DNA from: Aggregatilinea lenta
Lineage (GTDB): Bacteria; Chloroflexota; Anaerolineae; Aggregatilineales; Aggregatilineaceae
Assembly: GCF_003569045.1 (NCBI RefSeq)
Contig: NZ_BFCB01000003.1
Location: 682,001-746,000, forward strand
DNA length: 64,000 nucleotides
Direction of reading: 5' to 3'
Shown here piece by piece: positions 52,614-61,147 of the stretch; within the stretch, counting starts at the first letter, position 1, and each line of letters starts with the position of its first letter. Below the pieces are notes generated by a model. The model did no database searches. It was not told where the DNA came from and saw nothing but the letters and a program-made list of their open reading frames with translations. A program made the position numbers and the translations under genes.

Positions 52614-53420
52614 TTACGCGATCTGGAGCGTCAGCACGGCGCGTAACTGGTCCATGCGGCTCGCTTGCAGCAGCCCGGAATACGTGCCCGGCGCGGTGCC
52701 CTCCGGCACCTGCACGATCACGGTGACGGTGGTGGCCTGTTTCGGCTCGATGACCAACCGCTCCGGCGAAAACGAGATCTGCTGCGCGGCGATGCGCGCG
52801 CCGTCCGTATTCATCAGATCCGAGCTGTAAAACGAGAACGCCTCGATCGGCTTGTCGCCTTCGTTTTCGAGCCGCATCGGGATCTCGACCGTTTCCCCCG
52901 GCGTGGCGATGGTCGGCACGGCCAGCGACGGGATCGCGCTGGCAGATGGTCTGCCGCCGCTGCCGGAGCTGGTGCGCGGCTGCCCCAGCCCGATCTTGAC
53001 CGCGCGCTCGCTGAGGTCGGTCATCGTGTTGGTCGCCACGTTTACGAGGTCGAGCAGGATGTCCACCACGTCGTGCGCGTCTTTGCGGAAGCGCTGGATC
53101 ACCGCTTGCGAATCCGCGCTGCGCAGCCGCTCCACGTCTACCACGCGTTGCTCGATATTCTGCGTCGCGTTGATCCCGGCGGCGATCTCCTCCTCCAGAA
53201 TCGAGGCCGCGCGGTTGACGATCTGCGAGGTTGCGCCCGCCATGCCCGCCAGCAGGTCGAGCTGGCCCGACAGCCGCGACGATCCGCCGTCGCCATTGGT
53301 GGATGGCGCAGGAGCGGCAGCGATCGCGGGATCGATGGGCGCTACGGCTTTGGGCGACGCGCGCCGCGAGCGCGTGGACTTTGGCGCGGAACGGGGCTTC
53401 TTGGTCGGTTGTTCGCTCAT
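52614..53420 (-). CDS. Unknown protein: basic tail, amphipathic helices, Ig-like domain
   Basis: 268-aa protein I do not recognise. Residues 1-45 are Lys/Arg/Ser/Pro/Ala-rich and disordered. Residues 50-145 are predicted long amphipathic helices ('IVNRAASILEEEIAAGINAT', 'FRKDAHDVVDILLDLVNVAT'), reminiscent of phasins that coat polymer granules. Residues 165-268 look like an Ig-type domain of the 'TPGETVEIPMRLENEGDKPI' kind found in secreted and structural proteins. There is no signal peptide or membrane segment. GGAGGAG precedes the ATG. Its place between the small LCEPIC-motif protein and the polyprenyl synthase implies a shared role. Confidence 0.8.
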   Translation of the reverse strand: MSEQPTKKPRSAPKSTRSRRASPKAVAPIDPAIAAAPAPSTNGDGGSSRLSGQLDLLAGMAGATSQIVNRAASILEEEIAAGINATQNIEQRVVDVERLRSADSQAVIQRFRKDAHDVVDILLDLVNVATNTMTDLSERAVKIGLGQPRTSSGSGGRPSASAIPSLAVPTIATPGETVEIPMRLENEGDKPIEAFSFYSSDLMNTDGARIAAQQISFSPERLVIEPKQATTVTVIVQVPEGTAPGTYSGLLQASRMDQLRAVLTLQIA

Positions 53421-53423
53421 AGC

Positions 53424-53759
53424 TTAAAGCTCCTCCCGGCAGCCGGACAGGCGCGTCCGGCCCCGGATCGTGATTGAGATAACCGGACGGTCGAAAATGG
53501 TGATCCCGATGGTGTAGTTGCTCTCAGCGCAGATTGGCTCGCACAGGCTGATGCACAGCGGGATGGCGTCCGTCGCGCGCATCGCCATGTTCATGGCGAC
53601 TTGCAGCGGGCGCTCCGGCAGCGACGCGACGATCACGTGCGCGGGGGTGTCTTCGAACCCCACCGTGACCGGCAGGGGATCGCCGTCCGCGAACTCGTGC
53701 GCGAGCCGGGCTGGCTCCGGCGGCCAGCTCAGGATGTGGATGTTTTGCTCGTCGGCCAT
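53424..53759 (-). CDS. Unknown small protein with LCEPIC motif
   Basis: 111-aa protein, mostly beta by appearance. It is a clear paralogue of residues 1-106 of the protein encoded at 58108-58872: both start MAD, and share 'DTPAHV', 'IPLCI-LCEPICA-S-YTIGI-(V/I)FD-P' and 'RG-TRL--CR'. The conserved Cys pair in 'LCEPIC' could bind metal or form a disulfide. It lacks the C-terminal domain of its larger paralogue. There is no signal peptide. It is 3 bases from the next gene and 4 bases from the previous one, so tightly coupled. Confidence 0.85.
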   Translation of the reverse strand: MADEQNIHILSWPPEPARLAHEFADGDPLPVTVGFEDTPAHVIVASLPERPLQVAMNMAMRATDAIPLCISLCEPICAESNYTIGITIFDRPVISITIRGRTRLSGCREEL

Positions 53760-53763
53760 GTGT

Positions 53764-56700
53764 CTACTCCTTGCCCGGCTTATCTTGCGGCTTCCGGGTG
53801 ATCTGCGCGATGCACAACTCGATCAACAGCCCTTCGTTGCCCCCACCGTAAATCACCACGCGGACGATGCCCTCCGCCTCCACGGTGATCGTGACGAGTC
53901 CCTGCTGGTTGGGCGGTGAGGCAGCCTGACCGACCATGTTGCCGTCCGCATCGTAGGCGTCCAGCACGATCGGCTTGGACGTACCGCTCATCACGCGGGC
54001 GATGACGTGGTTGGCCTCGAACGGCAGCGCGATGTCCACGCCGTCGTCGGGGAACTGGAGCTTGCCCTGGTTGGCGGGTTCGCCCCAGAAGGCGATCATC
54101 AGCGGCAGGCCGCTGCGCGACTTGAACTTGAACCCGTTCTTTTCGTAGTCGTCGGGCAGTCGGGTAGGCTTGCGCTCGTCGGCCCAACCAACGCACGCGC
54201 GCTGATCCTTCGGCGGCGGTTCTTCCTCCGGCGCGCACTCGTGGATCGGGCACGGGTAGGGGATGAAGTCCACGTCGTCGAAGTACGCGATGGCGCGTTC
54301 TTCGCTGGACTGCGAGTCGAGGAACACGGTGATGCGCCGCTTGGTCGCGGTGACGCGTACCAGCAGCATGGCCCAGTCGCGCTGTTCCGCGCCCTGCGAC
54401 CAGACCACGTCCGGCGAATCGGGGTTGGTCCCGCCCGCCGGATCGACGCCCAGGCGGCAGATCCCGCCGCCGCGCTCGTCGAGGTGATACCACGCGATGA
54501 GCTGGTAGTCCCAACCAACATTCGCGCCGATCGACTGCATCAGCCCGGCGCGGAAGACGCGGCTGTCGCCGATCTGCTGCGAGCGCTGCCCGCCGTGCAC
54601 GATGATCTCCTCGCCCTGGAAGAGCTGGCCCGCGCTGCCGGGCGTGAAGGCGCTGGTACTCGTGCCGGGCACATTCCCGTAGGGTTCCCAGTCGTTGGCG
54701 ACCTCGCCGACGAGGCGCTGGCGGAAGCCGCCTTCGAAGTCGGTGTTCTTCAGGCGCACCACGCGCACGATCACCTCGTCTGCGCCCACGCCGCCGTCGT
54801 CGTCGGTGACGATGCAGCGCGCGACGTAGGTGCCGCAGTGCTGGTAGATGTGCGCGGCAGCGGCCACGCCGATGCCCTGCGGCGGCTCGTGCGTTTCGTG
54901 CACGACGGCGGGCGTCAGCGGCGTGCAGTCGCCAAAGTCCCAGGCCGCCGTATGCGTATCGCACCAGCCGGGATCGGTGAAGCACGCTTCCAGGCTGATC
55001 GGGAAGCCGGGGTAGGCGAACTTATCCACGCCCGCGTCCACGGTCGGCGGGACGTTGCGTACGGTCATCACGCGCTGGTCGATGCCCACGCCGCCATCGT
55101 CGTCCATCACCTTGACCGTGACGGTATAGTCGCCGTTGTCACAGTAGGCGTGCTTGGCGGTGGCGGTGCCCTTCGCTTCGGGCTTGTTGTTCGTCTCGCT
55201 GACTGCGCCGTCCACGGGCAGTGTATCGTCGCCGAAGTCGAAGACGGCGGTGTGTGTGTCCGGCCATTCCTGGTCGGTGAAGGTCGCGACGTACTCGACC
55301 TCCTGCCCCTCGTCGATGGTCATGTCCGGCCCGGCGTCCACCTTCGGCGGCACGTTGCGGGCGTGCACCCGCGCGAACTGCCGCGTGATCACGCCGCCTG
55401 GCTGCGTGACGGTCGTCTTCAGCTTGGCGATGTAGATCCCGTCGTCCGCGTAGGTATGCGAGGCCACGCGTCCGGTCGCGGTCGCACCGTCGCCGAAGTC
55501 CCATTCGTACTGGGTGTCTACGGTGACCGGTCCGCCGGTGAACGTGACCGGCGCGCCCGCGTTGACGATGTACGGCCCGTTGCTCTCCGCGAACGCGATC
55601 ACCGTGTCGGCGAAGATGGCCTTCACCGCGTAAGCGTCGGGGAACATGATGCTCTGCGGGTCGATCACTACCGGGTTATCGAACCTGGCCGTCACGTCGC
55701 CGATGCCTTCCAGCGTCTGCGGCCACGCGCCGATGCCCTTCACCTGGCCGGTGATCTCGTCGCGCACGATCACGCCGCCGATGTTTTCGGCCACGCTTTC
55801 GGCCACGGCCACCAGCACGATGGCGATGATCCCGCCGACCAGCCCCAGCGTGATGAAGCCGATCAGGAAGCTCAGAATCCAGGCCAGCAGCGACAGATCC
55901 ACATCGGGATCCCCGATCACGAACGGCTCGATCTGCTGCGTGCCGTCGGCGTTATCGACCCACTGCAGGCCGATATTAGCGCTGAAGCTGGCGTCCACGT
56001 CCACGCACGCGATCGCGTCCACGACGGTCACGTCGCCCGAAATGTGGATGTGGCCCGTCTCCAGCGAGACGTCGATGCGGTGCACGATCGCGTCGTGCCC
56101 ATTGACGTTGTGCTCGGTGTGCGGCAGGCCGCCGAAGCCGCCCTCGTCCTCCGGCTTGTTGATCTGGTCGCGGATCATCTGGATCACGACGTCGCCGTCG
56201 ATGGCGATGGCGCACGTCTGACCGGCGGGGATGAAGTTCACGATCACGCTCGTGTCGCCGCCGGGGTTGTTCAGGCAGAACGCGATGGCGTCCGCCAGAG
56301 CCAGCGGCCTGACGTCGGTCACGGTGACGTCGCTGCCGGGCGGCGGCGTGGGCGTCCACAGGCTGATGTCGCCGCGTCCGACGATAGCCGCGTGCGCCTG
56401 ATCGGCGATGAACGTCTCGATCTGGGCGACGGTCGGCACGCTGAACGTCTGGTCGCCGATGGCGGTTACGATGGCCTGGGCGCGCGTTTGCATCTCCGTT
56501 TTGAGCAGGGCTTCCAGGTCGATGCCGAACAGGCTTGCTCCGGCCTTGTTGGCGGTGTAGTTGGTGCCTTCTGTTCCCGCCGCCGGAGCGACGTCTTCGA
56601 TAGCGATCGCAGCCGAGGCGAAGCGCGCCGTCAGAGAGCCGGGTGCGGCGTCCAACTGCACCGTAAGCGCGATGCGCCCGGTGATGCCCATCGGGGAGAG

Positions 56701-57366
56701 CGGCTGCGGCCCGCTTGCAGAGGACATGTTGCTCAGGCGCAGGTGGAAGGGCATGCGCACCTTGACGTGCGTCGCGTCCGGCTGCGACACCTCGATGCGC
56801 AGGGCGGCGTTGCTGCTGTCGTCGAAGATTTCCACGAACGCGTCAGCGGTCCAGATGCCGAAGGAGATACCGTTCTGCGTTGTCGTGTGCGGGATCGTGC
56901 TGTCCTCGTAGCGGGCGTGCACGTATTCCGCGATCAGGCTCAGCGTCAGCGGCGGCACGGGGTCGCCGCTGGTCAGCGTGGCGCTGACGCTGCTGCGCGG
57001 GATGCCGTTCAGCAGCGCGGCTACCTGGATCGTGCCCGGCAGCACGCCGATGGGCACGGACGCGGCAATGTCCGCCGTCATGGCGAACATACTCGCGCTG
57101 GGGATGGGCGGGTTGGCCAGCTCGACCTGGATTTCCGACGGCAGCGTGATGCGCACGCCGTTGGCGGGGACGTCCATCGTCAGGCTGAGCGTGTCGCGCG
57201 GGATGTTGACCACACCGTCCGCGAGGGCGTAAGGGCCGAACAGCGTCCCGGCAGGGATCTGCACGCTGTGCGGGATGATGTCGTTGTCCCACGAGCTTTT
57301 CAAAATGTCGTTGAGGACGTCGACCGTCAGTTCACCGACGACTTCAAAACCACCGAGGTTTGGCAT
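53764..57366 (-). CDS. Large modular PKD protein without signal peptide
   Basis: 1200 aa from the ATG at 57366 (the extension to 57498 overlaps the upstream gene). Regions: 1-480, beta-rich sequence I do not recognise, beginning 'MPNLGGFEVVGELTVDVLND'; 493-522, a strongly hydrophobic membrane-like segment; about 598-670, 671-770 and 771-870, three PKD domains ('WDFGDGATATG', 'FDFGDDTLPVD', 'WDFGDCTPLTP'); 871-1040, a jelly-roll or carbohydrate-binding-like domain ('NTDFEGGF', 'YFDDVDFIPYP'); 1055-1190, a domain shared with the C-terminal half of the protein at 58108-58872 ('FWGEPANQGKL', 'GGGNEGLLIELC'). PKD proteins are usually exported, but no signal is present here. Structural role suspected; function unknown. 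Confidence 0.85.
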   Translation of the reverse strand: MPNLGGFEVVGELTVDVLNDILKSSWDNDIIPHSVQIPAGTLFGPYALADGVVNIPRDTLSLTMDVPANGVRITLPSEIQVELANPPIPSASMFAMTADIAASVPIGVLPGTIQVAALLNGIPRSSVSATLTSGDPVPPLTLSLIAEYVHARYEDSTIPHTTTQNGISFGIWTADAFVEIFDDSSNAALRIEVSQPDATHVKVRMPFHLRLSNMSSASGPQPLSPMGITGRIALTVQLDAAPGSLTARFASAAIAIEDVAPAAGTEGTNYTANKAGASLFGIDLEALLKTEMQTRAQAIVTAIGDQTFSVPTVAQIETFIADQAHAAIVGRGDISLWTPTPPPGSDVTVTDVRPLALADAIAFCLNNPGGDTSVIVNFIPAGQTCAIAIDGDVVIQMIRDQINKPEDEGGFGGLPHTEHNVNGHDAIVHRIDVSLETGHIHISGDVTVVDAIACVDVDASFSANIGLQWVDNADGTQQIEPFVIGDPDVDLSLLAWILSFLIGFITLGLVGGIIAIVLVAVAESVAENIGGVIVRDEITGQVKGIGAWPQTLEGIGDVTARFDNPVVIDPQSIMFPDAYAVKAIFADTVIAFAESNGPYIVNAGAPVTFTGGPVTVDTQYEWDFGDGATATGRVASHTYADDGIYIAKLKTTVTQPGGVITRQFARVHARNVPPKVDAGPDMTIDEGQEVEYVATFTDQEWPDTHTAVFDFGDDTLPVDGAVSETNNKPEAKGTATAKHAYCDNGDYTVTVKVMDDDGGVGIDQRVMTVRNVPPTVDAGVDKFAYPGFPISLEACFTDPGWCDTHTAAWDFGDCTPLTPAVVHETHEPPQGIGVAAAAHIYQHCGTYVARCIVTDDDGGVGADEVIVRVVRLKNTDFEGGFRQRLVGEVANDWEPYGNVPGTSTSAFTPGSAGQLFQGEEIIVHGGQRSQQIGDSRVFRAGLMQSIGANVGWDYQLIAWYHLDERGGGICRLGVDPAGGTNPDSPDVVWSQGAEQRDWAMLLVRVTATKRRITVFLDSQSSEERAIAYFDDVDFIPYPCPIHECAPEEEPPPKDQRACVGWADERKPTRLPDDYEKNGFKFKSRSGLPLMIAFWGEPANQGKLQFPDDGVDIALPFEANHVIARVMSGTSKPIVLDAYDADGNMVGQAASPPNQQGLVTITVEAEGIVRVVIYGGGNEGLLIELCIAQITRKPQDKPGKE

Positions 57367-57376
57367 GGCGCACCCC

Positions 57377-58054
57377 CTATTGCGGCTGCTGCGAGCTGGG
57401 CTTATAGCGCAGCTTGAGGGACGTGATCGGCAGCTTGACATCACCGCGCGCGATGCGGTCGTACACACGGCGCGGCGCGAGGCGCGCGGCGCTGGCATCC
57501 AACTGACGATATTCCAGCAGTGGCGGCATGATCGGATGCGCGTCGCGCAGCGGTTCGAGCGGGTCCGGGACCGGCTCGTGCCCGATGACGCGCGCCTCCA
57601 GCGGCGCGGCCAGCGGCAGCACCTCCTTCAGCTCGGACGGGCTGATCGGCTCCGGTTTGGGGGGCGTCTTCGGTTTTCTGCCCTTGCGCGCCGGTTCTTT
57701 TTGCTCCTGCGCCGGAGACTGAATCGGCGGGCGGGGAAGCTCTAGTTTGACGAACAAAACGCGCGCTAATTCCTGGTCTGAATCAAGGTCAAAACGTTCG
57801 TCGGCAATTTTCCACACCTGCGCTTCTAGCTTGACCAGCCGCTCGAACGTCTCGGCGGAGGGGAAGCGCACGCGCCGCGCGGCGAAGTGCATCATGTTGG
57901 CGTTGAGCGTATAGCCCAGCTCCTGGGCGAGGTACAGCGGATTGGCAGCAAACCGCAGCGCCAGCGCCGGGTCGGCGTTGACGGCATCTATGATCTGCGG
58001 GACGGCCTCCATCAGGTCTTCCATCGAATTGATGGCTTGACGTTTGCGCGCCAT
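57377..58054 (-). CDS. Unknown protein with leader-like N-terminal helix motif
   Basis: 225-aa protein I do not recognise. Residues 15-50 contain 'DPALALRFAANPLYLAQELG', which resembles the Nif11/NHLP-style leader helix (acidic start, 'ANPL..A.ELGY'). Residues 110-140 form a Lys/Pro-rich linker ('KGRKPKTPPKPEPISPSELK'). The end (about 185-220) is basic with 'HPIMPPLLEYRQLDA'. AAGGAGG precedes the ATG. The gene ends 10 bases before the large PKD gene. Confidence 0.8.
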   Translation of the reverse strand: MARKRQAINSMEDLMEAVPQIIDAVNADPALALRFAANPLYLAQELGYTLNANMMHFAARRVRFPSAETFERLVKLEAQVWKIADERFDLDSDQELARVLFVKLELPRPPIQSPAQEQKEPARKGRKPKTPPKPEPISPSELKEVLPLAAPLEARVIGHEPVPDPLEPLRDAHPIMPPLLEYRQLDASAARLAPRRVYDRIARGDVKLPITSLKLRYKPSSQQPQ

Positions 58055-58107
58055 GTCGCCTCCTTATCGGCAAACTCGTTTGACGGGATGAGGGAGACGA
58101 ACGAGCG

Positions 58108-58872
58108 CTATCCGGCGCTCAGCAGTGGCCCATGCGACGCGGGCCGGTAACACACTTCTACCAGGGTGGCTTCGTTGCTGCCGCCGCTGACGGTCAGGGA
58201 CGTGATGCCGGACTGGCTGATGGTGACTTCCTTGAAGGTGTTCGAGATCGACACGACGAACTCGGTCACCAGCGAGCCGCCGCTGAACGCCACGACCTTC
58301 AGGTCCGGGCTGGCGTAGTTGCTCAGTGTCAGCAAGATGTCCTCGACCGGCTGGCCGAAGTCGATGCGGATTCCGGGGTCGGCGAAGGCCAGCTTGGTCC
58401 GCCCGGCAGGTTCGCCGAAGGTGGCCGCACGCAGCTCACCGCCCAGCGGGCTGAACTTCAGCCCCTGCTGCTCGAACCCAGACGGGAAGGTGGTCCCGGC
58501 CTTGATGTTGTCGAAGGCGACGCACTGGCGCTCGGTCGTGGGAGTGTCGCGGCAGGCTTCGAGCCGGGTGGTGCCGCGCACATTGATGGAAGCGAAGGGA
58601 TTGTCGAAGACGTTGATCCCGATTGTGTAGTCGCTGCGGGCGCAGATCGGCTCACACAGCTTGATGCACAGCGGGATCGGCTCGCGCGCGGAGACGCGCA
58701 TGTTCATATCGACCGCCAGGGGCTGCTGCGGCTCGGTCGAGACGACCACATGCGCGGGCGTGTCGGTGAACGAGATCGAGACGGGGCAGGGGCTTTCTTC
58801 CGAAAAATGATGTTCCAGGGCCGCCGGTTTTTCGGGCCAGGCAGCAATCGTCACGTTGGTGTCGTCGGCCAT
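58108..58872 (-). CDS. Unknown two-domain protein, first gene of the polyprenyl operon
   Basis: 254 aa from the ATG at 58872, chosen because GGAAGGA precedes it and because the small paralogue at 53424-53759 also starts MAD; a TTG at 58890 is in frame. Residues 1-106 match that paralogue ('IPLCIKLCEPICARSDYTIG'). Residues 112-250 match the C-terminal domain of the 1200-aa PKD protein ('ATFGEPAGRTKLAFADPGI', 'GGSNEATLVEVC'). It therefore links both partners by shared modules. Beta-rich, no signal peptide, no catalytic motif visible. Confidence 0.85.
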   Translation of the reverse strand: MADDTNVTIAAWPEKPAALEHHFSEESPCPVSISFTDTPAHVVVSTEPQQPLAVDMNMRVSAREPIPLCIKLCEPICARSDYTIGINVFDNPFASINVRGTTRLEACRDTPTTERQCVAFDNIKAGTTFPSGFEQQGLKFSPLGGELRAATFGEPAGRTKLAFADPGIRIDFGQPVEDILLTLSNYASPDLKVVAFSGGSLVTEFVVSISNTFKEVTISQSGITSLTVSGGSNEATLVEVCYRPASHGPLLSAG

Positions 58873-59204
58873 GATGATCCTTCCCTTCAACTAAAGCGGG
58901 CTAGAAGGATGTTTGTGCGGTCGAAGTGGGCGTGCGCGACTCAGCGGACGGACAGAATGTGGCATACGTCTGGAGGTAAACCAGCCAACGTGGGAATCCA
59001 GGCGTTCTGCGCTGCGATAGGTGAGTGATGCCTGGGACCGGGCCGGAGCCTCCCCGCCACGCCCGGTAGCAAATAAGAATACAAACGCTGTTTTCAGTGT
59101 ACTCGCATTGTGTCTGTCACACAAGCAGTACTATACGCATTGTCCTGCTGATACAGGCGAAAGCGACCATAAATAATTAATAGAATGATCATAAATAACT
59201 AATT
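58873..59204. other. Intergenic region upstream of the six-gene operon
   Basis: No gene supported. The right half (59090-59205) is A/T-rich and presumably holds the operon's promoter. A TATAGT on the minus strand near 59133 may be a -10 box, but I cannot place a -35. A 77-codon minus-strand frame at 58891-59124 looks random. Confidence 0.4.
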
Positions 59205-59253
59205 AAAAAGACCTCACCTACCCGGCCCGTGGGCGCGAGTAGTGCGAGGTCTT
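59205..59253 (-). terminator. Terminator of the helicase gene
   Basis: On the minus strand AAGACCTC (59246-59253) pairs with GAGGTCTT (59208-59215), and the run continues TTTTTAATT. The loop is 30 bases and contains a smaller stem CGCCCACGGGC. About 190 bases past the helicase stop. Confidence 0.65.
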
Positions 59254-59340
59254 GTGCTTGCGTGTCGCCGGGTAGGGCGGGGCTTGCCTTTAGAGGCTGT
59301 TTTGGGCGTTTTAAAGTGAACAGAAGCACGGAAAAAGAAA

Positions 59341-59388
59341 CCTCACCCCGCTCTCCAATCCGATTGGAGAGCGGGGTAGGGATGAGGT
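59341..59388. repeat. Dispersed hairpin repeat, family 2
   Basis: Fifteen-bp perfect stem (59346-59360 with 59362-59376) separated by one base, flanked by CCTCA and GATGAGGT. It is the best-formed member of the family in this window. It lies between the helicase stop and its terminator. Confidence 0.65.
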
Positions 59389-59440
59389 GCTCTTGACGCA
59401 GCGCCGTTTTGGCCGTTCACGGCGCAAAAGTGCATGGCGT

Positions 59441-60943
59441 TTAGTTCTGGAACGGATGATCCTTGATCACCGGAACGCGCATGCGGATCAGCTTCTGGAT
59501 GTCCTTCAGCAGACCACGCTCGGCGTCGCTGCAGAAGGCGTAAGCGGTGCCCACCGCTCCGGCGCGCCCCGTCCGGCCAATGCGGTGGATGTACGTCTCC
59601 GGCTCCGTGGGCAGGTCGAACTGGATGACGTGCGAGATCGCCACCACGTCGATGCCGCGCGCCACCACGTCGGTGGCGACCAGCACGCGGGTCTCACCGT
59701 CGCGGAACGACTTCAGCGCGCTCTGACGGGCGGCCTGTGACTTGTTGCCATGAATCGGCTCTGCCGGGATGCCCGCGCGTGTCAACTGCTTGACCACCTT
59801 GTTGGCGCCGTGCTTGGTGCGGGTGAAGACCAGCACGCGCGTGATGCTGCGGTCCTGAAGCAGGTGCTCCAGCAGCGTTTGCTTCTTCTCTTTGGGTACA
59901 TAGAACACGGCCTGATCGATGGCCTCGACGGAAGGCTGCTCCGGCGCGACGGACACCTGGACCGGGTTGCGCATCATCTGGTCGGCCAGTTCGACGACTT
60001 CGCCGGGTATCGTGGCCGAAAACAGCAGCGTCTGCCGGTCGGTGGGCACCAGCTTGACGATGCGCCGCACGTCGTGAATGAAGCCCATGTCGAGCATGCG
60101 GTCGGCTTCGTCCAGCACCAGGATCTCGACGCGATCCAACTTGATCTCGCCCTGGCCGATCAGGTCCAGCAGACGTCCGGGCGTGGCGATCAAAACGTCC
60201 ACGCCGCGCCGCACGGCCTGGACCTGCGGCCCCTGCCCAACACCGCCGTACACGATGGCGTTGTTCAGGCCGGAGCGCCGCCCGTACAGGCTGAAGCTCT
60301 CGCCGATTTGCAGCGCCAGCTCGCGCGTGGGGGCCAGGATCAGGGCGCGCGGCAGGCGGCCCGACCGCTTCCCGTTCTTGCCGTTGGTGCGCGGTGCTTC
60401 AGGCGCGGACGACGCGGACGACGCGGTCAGCCGCTGCAAGATCGGCAGCGCGAAGGCCGCCGTCTTGCCGGTGCCGGTCTGCGCGCAGCCCATCAGGTCG
60501 CGCCCGGCCAGGACGTCGGGAATAGCCTGCGTCTGAATCGGGGTCGGCTCGGTGTAGCCCGCGTCGACGACGGCGCGCAGCAGGTCGGGCGTCAGGCCCA
60601 GCTCGTCGAAGCCGGTGACAGGCAGCGCGGGTGAGACGGTCCGGGCTGGCTGTTCCTGTTCCCACATGTCATCCTGCCCGGCGCTGTACGCCTGCGGATC
60701 GCGGGATTCCTGCGTCGCCTTGTCGGGCGTCACCTGCGTGGCCGAAAGGCCGCGCTTGCGCCGCTCGACGAAGAACTCGATGCGGTCGCCCGCATCAATC
60801 TGTGCTTTGAGAGTGTTGTTCAGGGCCGAACGGTGTACGAAGATGTCTTCGCCGCCGCCATCAGGCGCGACGAAGCCGAAGCCCTGCTTCCGGTTATACC
60901 ATTTAACCGTGCCGGTTAAACGTTGTTCAGTCTGTGCTGACAT
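59441..60943 (-). CDS. DEAD-box RNA helicase with N-terminal cold-shock domain
   Basis: 500-aa protein. Residues 8-72 are a complete cold-shock domain: '[16 protein letters not shown]' (RNP1) and '[10 protein letters not shown]' (RNP2). A 35-residue linker leads to a RhlE/CshA-like DEAD-box core from about 108. It carries the Q motif 'TPIQTQAIP', Walker A 'AQTGTGKT', '[12 protein letters not shown]', 'LLFSAT' and 'HRIGRTGR'. There is no long C-terminal tail; it ends 'VIKDHPFQN'. It should unwind structured RNA, with the cold-shock domain as an extra single-strand binder. It follows RNase J on the same strand, suggesting work in RNA decay. Confidence 0.93.
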   Translation of the reverse strand: MSAQTEQRLTGTVKWYNRKQGFGFVAPDGGGEDIFVHRSALNNTLKAQIDAGDRIEFFVERRKRGLSATQVTPDKATQESRDPQAYSAGQDDMWEQEQPARTVSPALPVTGFDELGLTPDLLRAVVDAGYTEPTPIQTQAIPDVLAGRDLMGCAQTGTGKTAAFALPILQRLTASSASSAPEAPRTNGKNGKRSGRLPRALILAPTRELALQIGESFSLYGRRSGLNNAIVYGGVGQGPQVQAVRRGVDVLIATPGRLLDLIGQGEIKLDRVEILVLDEADRMLDMGFIHDVRRIVKLVPTDRQTLLFSATIPGEVVELADQMMRNPVQVSVAPEQPSVEAIDQAVFYVPKEKKQTLLEHLLQDRSITRVLVFTRTKHGANKVVKQLTRAGIPAEPIHGNKSQAARQSALKSFRDGETRVLVATDVVARGIDVVAISHVIQFDLPTEPETYIHRIGRTGRAGAVGTAYAFCSDAERGLLKDIQKLIRMRVPVIKDHPFQN

Positions 60944-61062
60944 GAATCCTACCTGGGTCTAAGGCCAGTGCCATCGCATACCATGCGTGGCTGGCCTGCC
61001 ACGACGTTGGGTGCGGCTTGAAGCCGAAACCGGCGTGCAGGCTCACGGGTTACTCCGCGTCG

Positions 61063-61107
61063 CTGAAAGGGGGAGCCTGCAAGGCAAAGCCGCATTGCCC
61101 CCTTCAG
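61063..61107 (-). other. Hairpin between RNase J and helicase genes
   Basis: CTGAAAGGGGG (61063-61073) pairs with CCCCCTTCAG (61098-61107) with one bulge; an inner GC-rich loop follows. No U-tract. It could be an attenuator or 5'-leader structure of the cold-shock-domain helicase, or a weak terminator of the RNase J gene. Confidence 0.4.
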
Positions 61108-61147
61108 TGAAATCAGCACGCCAATCGACGTGCCGGTGCGGAAAGGC

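Noticed and set aside
54007-57417. 1136-codon open frame on the plus strand opposite the PKD gene
   Set aside because: It is a GC-driven antisense shadow, rich in Arg, His, Val and Asp with no domain; the minus frame has PKD motifs, a ribosome site and operon spacing.
57377-58054. RiPP precursor peptide
   Set aside because: Too long, no Cys/Ser/Thr-rich core after the leader-like segment, and no modifying enzyme nearby.
51553-58872. Encapsulin system (polyprenyl synthase is a known encapsulin-associated enzyme)
   Set aside because: None of the neighbouring proteins has the size or sequence character of an encapsulin shell, and no Crp-like cNMP domain is present.
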